From an uncultured Stenotrophomonas sp. (GTDB taxonomy: Bacteria > Pseudomonadota > Gammaproteobacteria > Xanthomonadales > Xanthomonadaceae), in contig CAMICU010000132.1 of the NCBI GenBank assembly GCA_946223375.1, positions 1 to 9,720 of the forward strand: a DNA stretch of 9,720 nt. The letters are read 5' to 3'. The notes under the pieces were generated by a model. It worked only from the letters and a program-made list of their open reading frames with translations, was not told the origin of the DNA and ran no database searches. A program made the position numbers and the translations under genes. Positions 1 through 5,918 of this stretch are shown here, one piece after another (position 1 is the first letter of the stretch; each line of letters starts with the position of its first letter).

Positions 1-1
1 G

Positions 2-205
2 TACCTGCGTGCACCGGTGCCACGGCACGGCAGCGTGGCGATCCCGCCGGCATCTGCCGCGGCCGAGTGTGGCTCGCTGCGCGCGCAGGGCGCGCAGGCG
101 GTGCGGGATGCGCTGCTGGCCTGCCAGGGCAATGTCAGCCTGGCCGCGCGTCGGCTCGGCATCTCGCGCACCACGCTGTACCGCAAGCTGCAGCAGGGCG
201 CTTGA
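2..205 (+). CDS. Fis-type HTH C-terminus of a (probably sigma-54-dependent) transcriptional regulator, 5'-truncated by window edge
   Basis: This is the last 67 codons of a regulator whose start lies left of the window; the frame is open from base 2 and stops with TGA at 203-205. The last ~40 residues are a Fis-family helix-turn-helix: a first helix (QAVRDALLACQGN), then VSLAARRLGISRTTLYRKLQQ, the hallmark DNA-binding end of NtrC/AcoR-type sigma-54 activators. The preceding stretch is Ala/Pro/Gly-rich and looks like the usual linker between the AAA+ domain and the HTH. The AAA+ and sensory domains are out of view, so the signal it responds to cannot be named. Besides a sigma-54 activator it could be another Fis-HTH protein. 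It converges on yajQ with an 18-bp gap. The HTH is certain; the sigma-54 assignment is an inference from the family. Confidence 0.75.
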   Translation, partial: YLRAPVPRHGSVAIPPASAAAECGSLRAQGAQAVRDALLACQGNVSLAARRLGISRTTLYRKLQQGA

Positions 206-223
206 CCCTGCCGCGGCGCCGGC

Positions 224-709
224 TCAATCGCGGAAGTTGTCGAACTGCAGCGGCTGTTCGAACTCGGCTTTCTTCAGCAGCGCGATCACTTCCTGCAGGT
301 CGTCGCGCTTCTTGCCGTTGACGCGCAGCTTGTCGCCATTGATCTGGGTGTCGACCTTGATCTTGGCTTCCTTGATCCTGGCGGCGATCTGCTTGGCCAG
401 CTTCTGCTCGATACCCTGCTTGACAGTGACCTGCTGGCGCGCGCCGCCCAGGTTGGTTTCGATGTCGCCGAACTCCATGCAGCGGAAGTCGATGTTCCGC
501 GCGGACAGGCGCAGGCGCAGGATGTCGGCCATCTGCTTGAGCTGGAAGTCGGTGGGGGCGGTCAGCTTGATCAGCTTCTCGTCTTCCAGGTCGAACTTGG
601 CGTCCACGCCCTTGAAATCGAAGCGGGTGGACAGCTCGCGGTTGGCCTGGTCGATGGCGTTGACCAGCTCGTGCTTGTCAACTTCGGAAACGACGTCAAA
701 GGAAGGCAT
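224..709 (-). CDS. yajQ: YajQ family cyclic-di-GMP-binding protein
   Basis: The 161-residue product is full length for YajQ (usually 160-165). Family landmarks are the N-terminus MPSFDVVSEV (1-10), the stretch ELSTRFDFKG (25-34), the central QVTVKQGIEQKLAKQIA (93-109), and the C-terminal INGDKLRVNGKKRDDLQ (123-139). These form the two RNP-like alpha/beta domains known from the family; the protein is cytosolic, with no signal peptide. Established knowledge: the Xanthomonas campestris homologue XC_3703 binds cyclic di-GMP and affects virulence gene expression through a LysR-type partner, and older work reported nucleotide or nucleic-acid binding. That this copy does the same is inferred from similarity. 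The start at 709 has a GGAG box (complement of 718-721) 8 nt upstream. The gene appears monocistronic: a probable -10 lies at 742-747, and the neighbour in the same direction ends 143 bp upstream. Confidence 0.93.
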   Translation of the reverse strand: MPSFDVVSEVDKHELVNAIDQANRELSTRFDFKGVDAKFDLEDEKLIKLTAPTDFQLKQMADILRLRLSARNIDFRCMEFGDIETNLGGARQQVTVKQGIEQKLAKQIAARIKEAKIKVDTQINGDKLRVNGKKRDDLQEVIALLKKAEFEQPLQFDNFRD

Positions 710-717
710 GGGGCCAG

Positions 718-747
718 CTCCAATCAGTGAAAACGGACGTCATTCTA
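718..747 (-). promoter_or_regulatory. yajQ ribosome binding site and probable -10 box
   Basis: Read on the minus strand, TAGAAT (complement of 742-747) is a good -10 hexamer. GGAG (complement of 718-721) lies 8 nt before the yajQ ATG. There is no convincing -35: the expected region falls in the GC-rich hairpin at 755-781. The ribosome binding site is secure; the -10 is a reading by eye. Confidence 0.4.
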
Positions 748-754
748 GGCGATC

Positions 755-819
755 GGCGGGCTGGCCTCCGTGCAGCCCGCCTGCCTATGGCCCCGCTTGC
801 ATGCAGCCCAGGTGGGCTG
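755..819 (-). terminator. Hairpins downstream of the serine hydrolase gene, possible terminator region
   Basis: The gap between the hydrolase stop (853-855) and yajQ holds two perfect hairpins. One has 7-bp arms, 804-810 with 813-819 (CAGCCCA/TGGGCTG). The other has 9-bp arms, 755-763 with 773-781 (GGCGGGCTG/CAGCCCGCC), around a 9-nt loop. Neither is followed by a T tract on the minus strand, so they are not classic intrinsic terminators. The second one also sits where the yajQ -35 should be, so it may affect yajQ transcription instead. Confidence 0.3.
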
Positions 820-852
820 GCGGTCCGGCCTGTCGCCCGATGCTGCCGGCTG

Positions 853-1977
853 TCAGGGCCGCTTCCAGTGCGCATGCAGGAAGTTGGACACCGCAAAGCA
901 CGCCGGCGCGTCCTTGTTGGACAGCACGATGAGCGTTTCGCCGGTGTGCGGGTAATGGCGCACGTCCGTGCAGATGCCGTCGGCGCTGCCGCCATGTCCC
1001 CAGCGGAAGTCACGTGCGGCCACGCCGGCGCCGTAGCCGGTGGCGAAGAAGCCCAGTCCCATGAACTCGTGCTGCGTGGTGGTGGCCTGCGTGAACAGGG
1101 CCGGCGGCAGCAGCGTGCCGGCATTGAGCGCCTGCACGAAGCGCAGCAGGTCGCGCGCGCTGCCAACCTGGCCGCCGGCGGCGAAGCCGCGCGCGGGCAG
1201 GGTCCGGCAGTTGCGCACGCGGGTCCCATCCACCGCGACATAGCCGGCCGCGATGTCGCTGGCCGGGTCGTCGCAGGCGCTGAAGCCGGTGCGGGTCATG
1301 CCGGCCGGTTGCAGCACATGCGCGCTGATGTACTGCTCGAAATCCTGGCCGGACAGCACCTCGACCATCCGCCCCAGCACCACATAGCCGTAGTTGCCGT
1401 ACTGCTGCTGGCTGCCGGGAGGGAATGCCGGTGCGCGTGCGCCGTGCAGGGCCACCATGTCGGCCAGCGTGCGCAGCCGGGCGCGGTCGGCGGCCTGCGC
1501 GGCGCCGAACAGCTCGTCGATGTCACCGGCGCCGGCGGTGTGGGTCAGCAGCTGCCGTACCGTCACTGCGTCGGCGAATGCGCGGTTCGGATAGTCCGTG
1601 AGTACCTGGCCGACCGTCGTGTCCAGCGTCAGGCGGCCCGCCGCGACCTGCTGCAGCACCGCCACGCTGGTGAACATCTTGCCGGCCGAGGCGAGGTTGA
1701 AGCGGTCGCCGGGGCTGAGCGGCGTCGCGCCGCTCTCGTCGCGCAGCCCGTAGGCCTTCTCGAACAGCACCGTATCGCCGTGGGCGACCAGCACCGTGCC
1801 GGAGAACTGGCCGGCCGCTTCCAGCCCCAGTGCGTAGCCATCCAGCTGCGCCAGCGCCAACGGGTCCGGCGCGCTGGTGGCCAGCAACGGCAGCGGCAGC
1901 AGTGCCAGTAGCACCGCCACCTTCAATCCGGGCAGCAGCCTGCGGCTGATCGGTGAGCAGCATTCACGACGCGCCAT
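853..1977 (-). CDS. Exported serine hydrolase of the class C beta-lactamase / penicillin-binding-protein-like family
   Basis: The 374-residue product begins with a signal peptide: a basic, Cys-containing n-region (1-19), a hydrophobic core VAVLLALLPLPLLA (20-33) and a probable cut near residues 34-37, so it should act in the periplasm or outside the cell. Beta-lactamase-fold motifs occur in order: nucleophile SAGK (S97, K100), a YxN element YGN (Y193, N195) after PPGSQQQ, and HGG (328-330), which replaces the KTG triad as in esterase/peptidase members. QLLTHTAG (142-149) is another block of the family. All three catalytic motifs are present, so it should be active. The substrate is unknown: esterases, D-aminopeptidases and fluoroquinolone-irrelevant PBP4*-like proteins share this pattern, and HGG instead of KTG argues against a true AmpC cephalosporinase. 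It is divergent from the EamA gene. The n-region is long; a GTG at V20 would destroy the signal peptide and is unlikely. Confidence 0.9.
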   Translation of the reverse strand: MARRECCSPISRRLLPGLKVAVLLALLPLPLLATSAPDPLALAQLDGYALGLEAAGQFSGTVLVAHGDTVLFEKAYGLRDESGATPLSPGDRFNLASAGKMFTSVAVLQQVAAGRLTLDTTVGQVLTDYPNRAFADAVTVRQLLTHTAGAGDIDELFGAAQAADRARLRTLADMVALHGARAPAFPPGSQQQYGNYGYVVLGRMVEVLSGQDFEQYISAHVLQPAGMTRTGFSACDDPASDIAAGYVAVDGTRVRNCRTLPARGFAAGGQVGSARDLLRFVQALNAGTLLPPALFTQATTTQHEFMGLGFFATGYGAGVAARDFRWGHGGSADGICTDVRHYPHTGETLIVLSNKDAPACFAVSNFLHAHWKRP

Positions 1978-2005
1978 GACAACCCCCGACAGGATGTGGG
2001 CTGAA

Positions 2006-2034
2006 CGTATAGCTCACCGCGGGGATACCGGCAA
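2006..2034 (-). promoter_or_regulatory. Probable sigma-70 promoter of the serine hydrolase gene
   Basis: On the minus strand, TTGCCG (complement of 2029-2034) and TATACG (complement of 2006-2011) are separated by exactly 17 nt (2012-2028). They point into the hydrolase gene and would give a leader of about 20 nt. A G-rich ribosome binding site, GGGGGT, lies about 4-9 nt before the ATG. The spacing and hexamers are good by eye; there is no experimental support. Confidence 0.45.
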
Positions 2035-2048
2035 TCGGCGCGAGGACG

Positions 2049-2060
2049 GATAATCGGCCC
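2049..2060 (+). promoter_or_regulatory. Candidate -10 box of the EamA transporter gene, placing the transcript start at or next to the ATG
   Basis: GATAAT at 2049-2054 ends only 6 nt before the ATG at 2061, so transcription would begin on or beside the start codon. No Shine-Dalgarno sequence lies at normal distance; the nearest purine run, GAGGA at 2042-2046, is 14 nt away. The -35 is weak (around 2026-2031). This fits a leaderless mRNA, but the call rests on one hexamer. Confidence 0.35.
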
Positions 2061-2957
2061 ATGTCCCCGACCAAGTCTCCCGCGCGCGCCATCATCTGGA
2101 TGTTGGCGGCTGTCGCCTTCTTTTCGCTGATGGATGCCGGCATGAAGATGCTGTCGGCCAGTTATCCCACCCTGCAGGTCACGATGCTGCGTGGCGCGGC
2201 GTCGTTGCCGTTCGTGCTGGTGTGGGTGCTGGCCACCGCCGGCCCGCGCTCGATCATCCCCGTGCGCTGGGGACTGCACCTGCTGCGCGGCGTGCTCGGC
2301 ATGGTGATGATCGGCTGTTTCGTCTATGCGCTGCGCACGTTGCCGCTGTCCACCGCATACACCATCTATTTCGTCGCGCCGCTGCTGGTCGCCGCGCTGT
2401 CGGTGCCGCTGTTGGGCGAGCATGTCGGGCCGCGCCGCTGGGTGGCCATCGGCATCGGCCTGGTGGGTGTGCTGGTGGTGCTGCGCCCGGGCGTGGACGG
2501 CCTGATCTCCTTCCCCGGGCTGATGGTGCTGCTGGCCGCCACCGCCTATGCGATCGCCGCGGTCACGGTCAGCCTGTTGACCCGCACCGACACGCCGCAG
2601 TCGATGGTGGTGTGGTTCCTGCTGATCATGGCCATCGGCGCCGGCGTGCTGGCCTGGCCGGAATGGCAGCCGCTGCAGTGGAAGCATGCCGCGCTGATCG
2701 CCGGCATGGGACTGGCCGGTGCGCTGGGGCAGATCGCGCTGACCCGCGCCTTCCAGCTCGGCCAGGCCTCGATGATCGCGCCGCTGGAGTACACCGGGCT
2801 GGTCTGGGTGATCGGCTGGGACCTGCTGTTGTGGGACAAGCTGCCGGACCGCTGGACCTGGGCCGGCGCGGCGATCATCGTCGCCAGCGGCCTGTACCTG
2901 CTGCACCGCGAGCGGGTGCAGCGTGCCCAGCGGCCGGACCAGGTGGACCATCCCTGA
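2061..2957 (+). CDS. EamA/DMT-superfamily inner-membrane transporter
   Basis: The 298-residue protein has ten likely transmembrane helices arranged as two EamA repeats, about residues 9-142 and 152-284, the usual length and architecture of drug/metabolite transporters. Repeat 1 contains the family signature around residues 106-120 (APLLVAALSVPLLGE). Repeat 2 has the equivalent APLEYTGLVW (240-249). A short basic, cytosolic tail follows helix 10 (HRERVQRAQR). There is no signal peptide, as expected. Members export or import small metabolites such as amino acids, nucleosides or sugars; the substrate cannot be read from sequence. The gene is divergent from the serine hydrolase and about 280 bp upstream of metN, so it is probably transcribed separately. 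The ATG at 2061 is preceded by a -10-like box rather than a ribosome binding site. The next in-frame ATG, codon 13 in the first helix, would shorten that helix. Confidence 0.9.
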   Translation: MSPTKSPARAIIWMLAAVAFFSLMDAGMKMLSASYPTLQVTMLRGAASLPFVLVWVLATAGPRSIIPVRWGLHLLRGVLGMVMIGCFVYALRTLPLSTAYTIYFVAPLLVAALSVPLLGEHVGPRRWVAIGIGLVGVLVVLRPGVDGLISFPGLMVLLAATAYAIAAVTVSLLTRTDTPQSMVVWFLLIMAIGAGVLAWPEWQPLQWKHAALIAGMGLAGALGQIALTRAFQLGQASMIAPLEYTGLVWVIGWDLLLWDKLPDRWTWAGAAIIVASGLYLLHRERVQRAQRPDQVDHP

Positions 2958-2998
2958 GCAGCGGGGATTCGGGATTGGCAAAAGCGGTATCGGTATCC

Positions 2999-3117
2999 CT
3001 GCAGGCGCGGCGTGAGCCGCGAAGCAGGTGGTGCTTCCGACAACAGGCATTTATGCGATTGCAGTTGGCACGCCAGCGGTGCTGATCCGGGCATCGCGGC
3101 TCACGCCGCTGCTGCCG
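2999..3117. repeat. Inverted pair of REP-like palindromes (REPIN/BIME-like)
   Basis: The 16-base sequence GCGGCGTGAGCCGCGA at 3007-3022 recurs exactly in reverse complement at 3094-3109, 71 bp apart. Each copy is itself a hairpin: GCGGC stem, GTGA loop, GCCGC stem. Similarity extends beyond the core on both sides: TGCAGG before the first copy, and GAAGC versus GATGC after the core. The inner spacer holds a further 6-bp hairpin, GAAGCA/TGCTTC (3021-3026 with 3032-3037). This is the architecture of REP doublets mobilised by RAYT (Y1-tyrosine) transposases. From recall, this GCGGCGTGAGCCGC palindrome with a GTAG-like head is widespread in Xanthomonadaceae genomes; that was not checked. No RAYT gene lies in the window. 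Confidence 0.7.
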
Positions 3118-3239
3118 GCCCTGCGATGGTGGCCGCTTAGAACCAAAAGGAATAAGCTTCAGCGGGCCTGCACGCGCACCGCCGGTCCGTCGCTGCTAGG
3201 CTGCACGCCCGTTCCAACCCGCCCCGGATTGCCCTGGCA
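3118..3239 (+). promoter_or_regulatory. metN upstream region
   Basis: This stretch between the REP pair and metN should hold the operon promoter. A possible -10, TAGGCT, lies at 3197-3202 without a convincing -35. The A-rich run at 3140-3153 (AACCAAAAGGAATAA) is the only AT-rich patch. I saw no MetJ box (AGACGTCT-like repeats) and no obvious SAM riboswitch. No clear purine-rich ribosome binding site precedes the GTG start; CTGGCAG is the closest match. Confidence 0.25.
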
Positions 3240-4247
3240 GTGATCGCGTTCCAGAACCTGCAAAAGTCCTACCTCGTCGATGGCCGCGCGATCACCGCGC
3301 TGCATCCGCTCGACCTGCAGATCCAGGCCGGCGAGGTGTTCGGCATCATCGGGCACTCCGGCGCCGGCAAGTCGACCCTGATCCGCCTGATCAACCGCCT
3401 GGAAGAGCCCAGCGCCGGCCGCATCCTGATCGACGGCCAGGACGCCACCGCGCTCGACGCCGATGGCCTGCGCACCCTGCGCCGTCGCATCGGCATGATC
3501 TTCCAGCACTTCAACCTGCTGTCGGCACGCACCGTGGCCGGCAACGTGGCGTTCCCGCTGGAGCTGGCCGGCACGCCGCAGGCCGAGATCGACGCGCGCG
3601 TGGCCGAACTGCTGCATACCGTGGGCCTGGAAGCACATGCGGCCAAGTACCCGGCGCAGCTGTCCGGCGGGCAGAAGCAGCGCGTGGGCATCGCCCGTGC
3701 GCTGGCCACCCGCCCGCAGATCCTGCTGTGCGACGAGGCGACCAGCGCGCTCGACCCGCAGACCACCGCCTCGGTGCTGGCGCTGCTGGACAAGATCAAC
3801 CGCGAGCTGGGCCTGACCATCGTGCTGATCACCCATGAGATGGACGTGATCCGCCGTGTCTGCGACCGCGTCGCGGTGCTCGATGCCGGCCACCTGGTCG
3901 AGCTGGGCCCGGTGACCGATGTGTTCCTGCACCCGCGGCATGCGACCACGCGCCGCTTCGTGTCCGAGTCCGAGCATGTGGACGAGGGCGAGCAGCTGCA
4001 GAGCTTCGCCGCGGTGGCCGGGCGCATCGTGCGGCTCACCTTCCTCGGCAACGACACCTACGATCCCCTGCTCGGGCGCATCGCCCGCGAGACCGGGGTG
4101 GACTACAACATCCTGTCCGGCCGCATCGACCGGATCAAGGACACGCCCTATGGGCAGCTGACCGTCGCCCTGGTCGGCGGTGACCAGAATGCGGCGCAGG
4201 CGGCGTTCGTCGCCGCCGGTGTCCACGTGGAGGAGCTGCGCCGATGA
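3240..4247 (+). CDS. metN: Methionine ABC transporter ATP-binding protein MetN
   Basis: This 335-residue cytosolic ATPase powers D/L-methionine import with MetI and MetQ. The nucleotide-binding domain shows Walker A GHSGAGKST (38-46), Q-loop Q89 in MIFQHFNLLSA, ABC signature LSGGQKQR (141-148), Walker B ILLCDE with catalytic E166, D-loop SALD (169-172) and switch H199 in ITHEMDVI. The C-terminal ~75 residues (about 262-335, with TFLGNDTYDPLL and GVDYNILSGRID) are the NIL/ACT-like domain that in E. coli MetN binds methionine and causes trans-inhibition of transport. Its presence separates MetN from other polar-amino-acid ATPases and suggests the same feedback here. The start is GTG at 3240, giving MIAFQNLQKSY, the expected N-terminus. 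The stop overlaps the metI start by 4 bp (ATGA), indicating translational coupling. Confidence 0.97.
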   Translation: MIAFQNLQKSYLVDGRAITALHPLDLQIQAGEVFGIIGHSGAGKSTLIRLINRLEEPSAGRILIDGQDATALDADGLRTLRRRIGMIFQHFNLLSARTVAGNVAFPLELAGTPQAEIDARVAELLHTVGLEAHAAKYPAQLSGGQKQRVGIARALATRPQILLCDEATSALDPQTTASVLALLDKINRELGLTIVLITHEMDVIRRVCDRVAVLDAGHLVELGPVTDVFLHPRHATTRRFVSESEHVDEGEQLQSFAAVAGRIVRLTFLGNDTYDPLLGRIARETGVDYNILSGRIDRIKDTPYGQLTVALVGGDQNAAQAAFVAAGVHVEELRR

Positions 4248-4933
4248 TTGTTGCAACCGCAGGCGGCTTCTTCCGCCACCTCGATGCCGGCAAGTGGGCC
4301 GATATCGGCCAGGCCACCGTCGATACGCTGCTGATGCTGGCCGGTTCGCTGCCGTTGACGATGGCGATCGGCCTGCCGCTGGGCGTGCTGCTGTTCCTGA
4401 CCGGTTCGCCGCAGCTGCACCGCAGGCCGCTGGTGTACGGCATCACCGCGCTGCTGGTGAACCTGCTGCGCTCGGTGCCCTTCATCATCCTGATGATCGT
4501 GCTGATCCCGATCACGCTGGCGCTGATGGGAACGTCGCTGGGCGTGCGTGGCGCGATCCTGCCGCTGGTCGTCGGTGCCGCACCGTTCTACGCGCGGCTG
4601 GTGGAGACCGCGCTGCGGGAAGTGGACCGCGGCGTGATCGAGGCCAGCCAGGCCATGGGGGCGACCACCCGCCAGCTGGTGTTCAAGGTGCTGCTGCCGG
4701 AAGCCCGGCCGGGCCTGATCGCCGGTGCCACCGTCACCACGATCGCGCTGATCGGCTTCACCGCGATGGGCGGCGCGATCGGTTCCGGCGGGCTGGGCGA
4801 CCTGGCCTTCCGTGACGGCTACCAGCGTTCGCACACCGACGTGGCGCTGGTCACCGTGGTGCTGCTGCTGGTGCTGGTGCAGCTGCTGCAGATGATCGGC
4901 GACCGCCTGGTCACGCATTACAGCCGCAAGTGA
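4244..4933 (+). CDS. metI: Methionine ABC transporter permease MetI
   Basis: The 229-residue inner-membrane protein forms the homodimeric channel of the methionine importer. It has about five transmembrane helices, at roughly residues 25-50, 65-93, 102-122, 155-180 and 198-218. The cytoplasmic EAA loop that docks onto MetN is at 133-151 (EASQAMG followed by the hydrophobic turn ending in LLP). FTAMGGAIGSGGLGDLA (172-188) is a conserved block of MetI permeases. Length and topology are normal for the family (about 217-230). The ATG overlaps the metN stop, so translation is probably coupled and no separate ribosome binding site is needed. A strong hairpin follows the stop codon before metQ. Confidence 0.96.
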   Translation: MIVATAGGFFRHLDAGKWADIGQATVDTLLMLAGSLPLTMAIGLPLGVLLFLTGSPQLHRRPLVYGITALLVNLLRSVPFIILMIVLIPITLALMGTSLGVRGAILPLVVGAAPFYARLVETALREVDRGVIEASQAMGATTRQLVFKVLLPEARPGLIAGATVTTIALIGFTAMGGAIGSGGLGDLAFRDGYQRSHTDVALVTVVLLLVLVQLLQMIGDRLVTHYSRK

Positions 4934-4940
4934 TTGCCGC

Positions 4941-4969
4941 GCCGGCCGTGCATCGCCTGCACGGCCGGC
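4941..4969 (+). other. Perfect 12-bp hairpin between metI and metQ (attenuator or mRNA-stability element)
   Basis: GCCGGCCGTGCA (4941-4952) pairs perfectly with TGCACGGCCGGC (4958-4969) around the 5-nt loop TCGCC, starting 7 nt after the metI stop (931-933 of the same thousand, i.e. 4931-4933). It is followed by CTGTTACGG rather than a U run, so it should be at most a partial terminator. Position and shape suit an intra-operon element that sets the ratio of receptor to permease message. Confidence 0.6.
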
Positions 4970-5000
4970 CTGTTACGGTATGCCGTCCGTCCTTCCCCAC

Positions 5001-5004
5001 AGGA
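5001..5004 (+). promoter_or_regulatory. metQ ribosome binding site (decides start)
   Basis: AGGA lies 11 nt before the ATG at 5016. An in-frame upstream GTA/ATG reading beginning at 4980 would put twelve residues, including a proline-rich stretch, before the lipoprotein signal and has no ribosome binding site. The ATG at 5016 gives a standard lipoprotein N-terminus and is preferred. Confidence 0.5.
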
Positions 5005-5015
5005 TCAAGATTCCC

Positions 5016-5810
5016 ATGAAGAAGCTGCTTGCGTTCCCCCTGTTCGCCGCCGTGCTGGCGCTTTCGGCCTGCGGCAAGCCTGCCGCCGACGAATCCCGGC
5101 TGGTCGTGGCCGCCACCGCGGTGCCGCACGCCGAGATCCTGGACGTGGTCAAGCCGTTGCTGGAGAAGCAGGGCGTCAAGCTCGAGGTGCGCGTGTTCAA
5201 CGACTACGTGCAGCCCAACGACCAGCTGGTGCAGAAGCAGGTCGATGCCAACTACTTCCAGACCGAACCGTACCTGGATGCCTACAACCGTGACCGCAAG
5301 ACCGACCTGGTCACCGTCGCCGGCGTGCATATCGAGCCGTTCGGTGCGTATTCGCGCCGCATCACCGCGCTGGCCGAGCTGCCCAATGGCGCCGACGTGG
5401 TCATTCCCAACGACCCGAGCAACAACAGCCGCGCGCTGATCCTGCTCGACAAGGCCGGTGTCATCAAGCTGAAGGACCCGACCAACGCACTGTCCACCCA
5501 GCGCGACATCGTCGAGAACCCGAAAGGGCTGAAGTTCCGCGAGCTGGATTCGGCGATGCTGCCGCGCGTGCTCGACCAGGTCGACCTGGCCCTGATCAAC
5601 ACCAACTACGCGCTCGATGCGGGGCTGAACCCGACCAAGGATGCACTGGCGATCGAAAGCAGTGATTCGCCGTACGTGAACTTCCTTGTCGCCCGCCCGG
5701 ACAACAAGGGCGATGCGCGCGTGCAGAAGCTGGCCAAGGCGCTGACCGGCCCGGAAGTGAAGGCCTTCATCGAGACGAAGTACAAGGGCGCGGTGCTGCC
5801 GGCGTTCTGA
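5016..5810 (+). CDS. metQ: Methionine-binding lipoprotein MetQ
   Basis: The 264-residue protein is the substrate receptor of the methionine importer (NlpA family). It starts MKKLLAFPLFAAVLALSAC, a lipoprotein signal with lipobox LSAC and lipidated C19, so the mature protein is anchored to the inner membrane facing the periplasm. Family blocks are VAATAVPHAEIL (31-42), FNDYVQPND (61-69), DANYFQTEPYL (77-87), IPNDPSNNSRAL (130-141, including the conserved Arg of the ligand site) and INTNYAL (194-200). Length is normal. The gene follows metI by 82 bp containing a strong hairpin, consistent with one operon but with separately tuned receptor expression. Downstream are GC-rich hairpins. That it binds methionine rather than another amino acid is inferred from the blocks and from the MetN NIL domain. 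Confidence 0.95.
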   Translation: MKKLLAFPLFAAVLALSACGKPAADESRLVVAATAVPHAEILDVVKPLLEKQGVKLEVRVFNDYVQPNDQLVQKQVDANYFQTEPYLDAYNRDRKTDLVTVAGVHIEPFGAYSRRITALAELPNGADVVIPNDPSNNSRALILLDKAGVIKLKDPTNALSTQRDIVENPKGLKFRELDSAMLPRVLDQVDLALINTNYALDAGLNPTKDALAIESSDSPYVNFLVARPDNKGDARVQKLAKALTGPEVKAFIETKYKGAVLPAF

Positions 5811-5822
5811 TCCACGCGGGAG

Positions 5823-5898
5823 GATGCCGGGGTTGGCCCGGCGTCCGCTCACCCGGCAACGCCACCGCGGCGCGGGGCCGCTGCGGGCCGCGTTGCCG
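5823..5898 (+). terminator. GC-rich hairpins after metQ, probable end of the metNIQ transcript
   Basis: GCCGGG (5826-5831) pairs with CCCGGC (5837-5842) around GTTGG, and the stem extends by three more pairs including one G-U. A second, longer structure has arms CGGCAACGC (5854-5862) and GCGTTGCCG (5890-5898) enclosing a GC-rich insert. No U tract follows either hairpin, so termination here would be inefficient or factor-dependent. Some read-through into the next gene is plausible. Confidence 0.4.
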
Positions 5899-5918
5899 CA
5901 CCGACGGAGTGGTCCACC

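Noticed and set aside
9..932. Long plus-strand open frame of 307 codons
   Set aside because: It lies antisense to yajQ, which has full-length family similarity. The translation is Arg/Ser/Ala-rich with no recognisable motif, as expected of a shadow frame in GC-rich DNA.
727..1911. 394-codon plus-strand open frame
   Set aside because: It is the antisense shadow of the serine hydrolase, whose signal peptide and SxxK/YxN/HGG motifs are intact. The frame has no ribosome site and a biased Arg/Val/Gly/Gln composition.
1923..3050. 375-codon minus-strand open frame
   Set aside because: It is antisense to the EamA transporter and crosses the divergent promoter region. It is low in complexity, rich in Gln/His/Arg, and shows no domain.
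3118..3239. SAM riboswitch or MetJ operator upstream of metN
   Set aside because: No AGACGTCT-like repeats and no recognisable riboswitch core could be seen by eye. A covariance-model search would be needed to exclude weak variants.
4980..5015. Upstream start for metQ
   Set aside because: It would put twelve residues in front of a complete lipoprotein signal peptide, has no ribosome site, and its codons overlap the intergenic leader.
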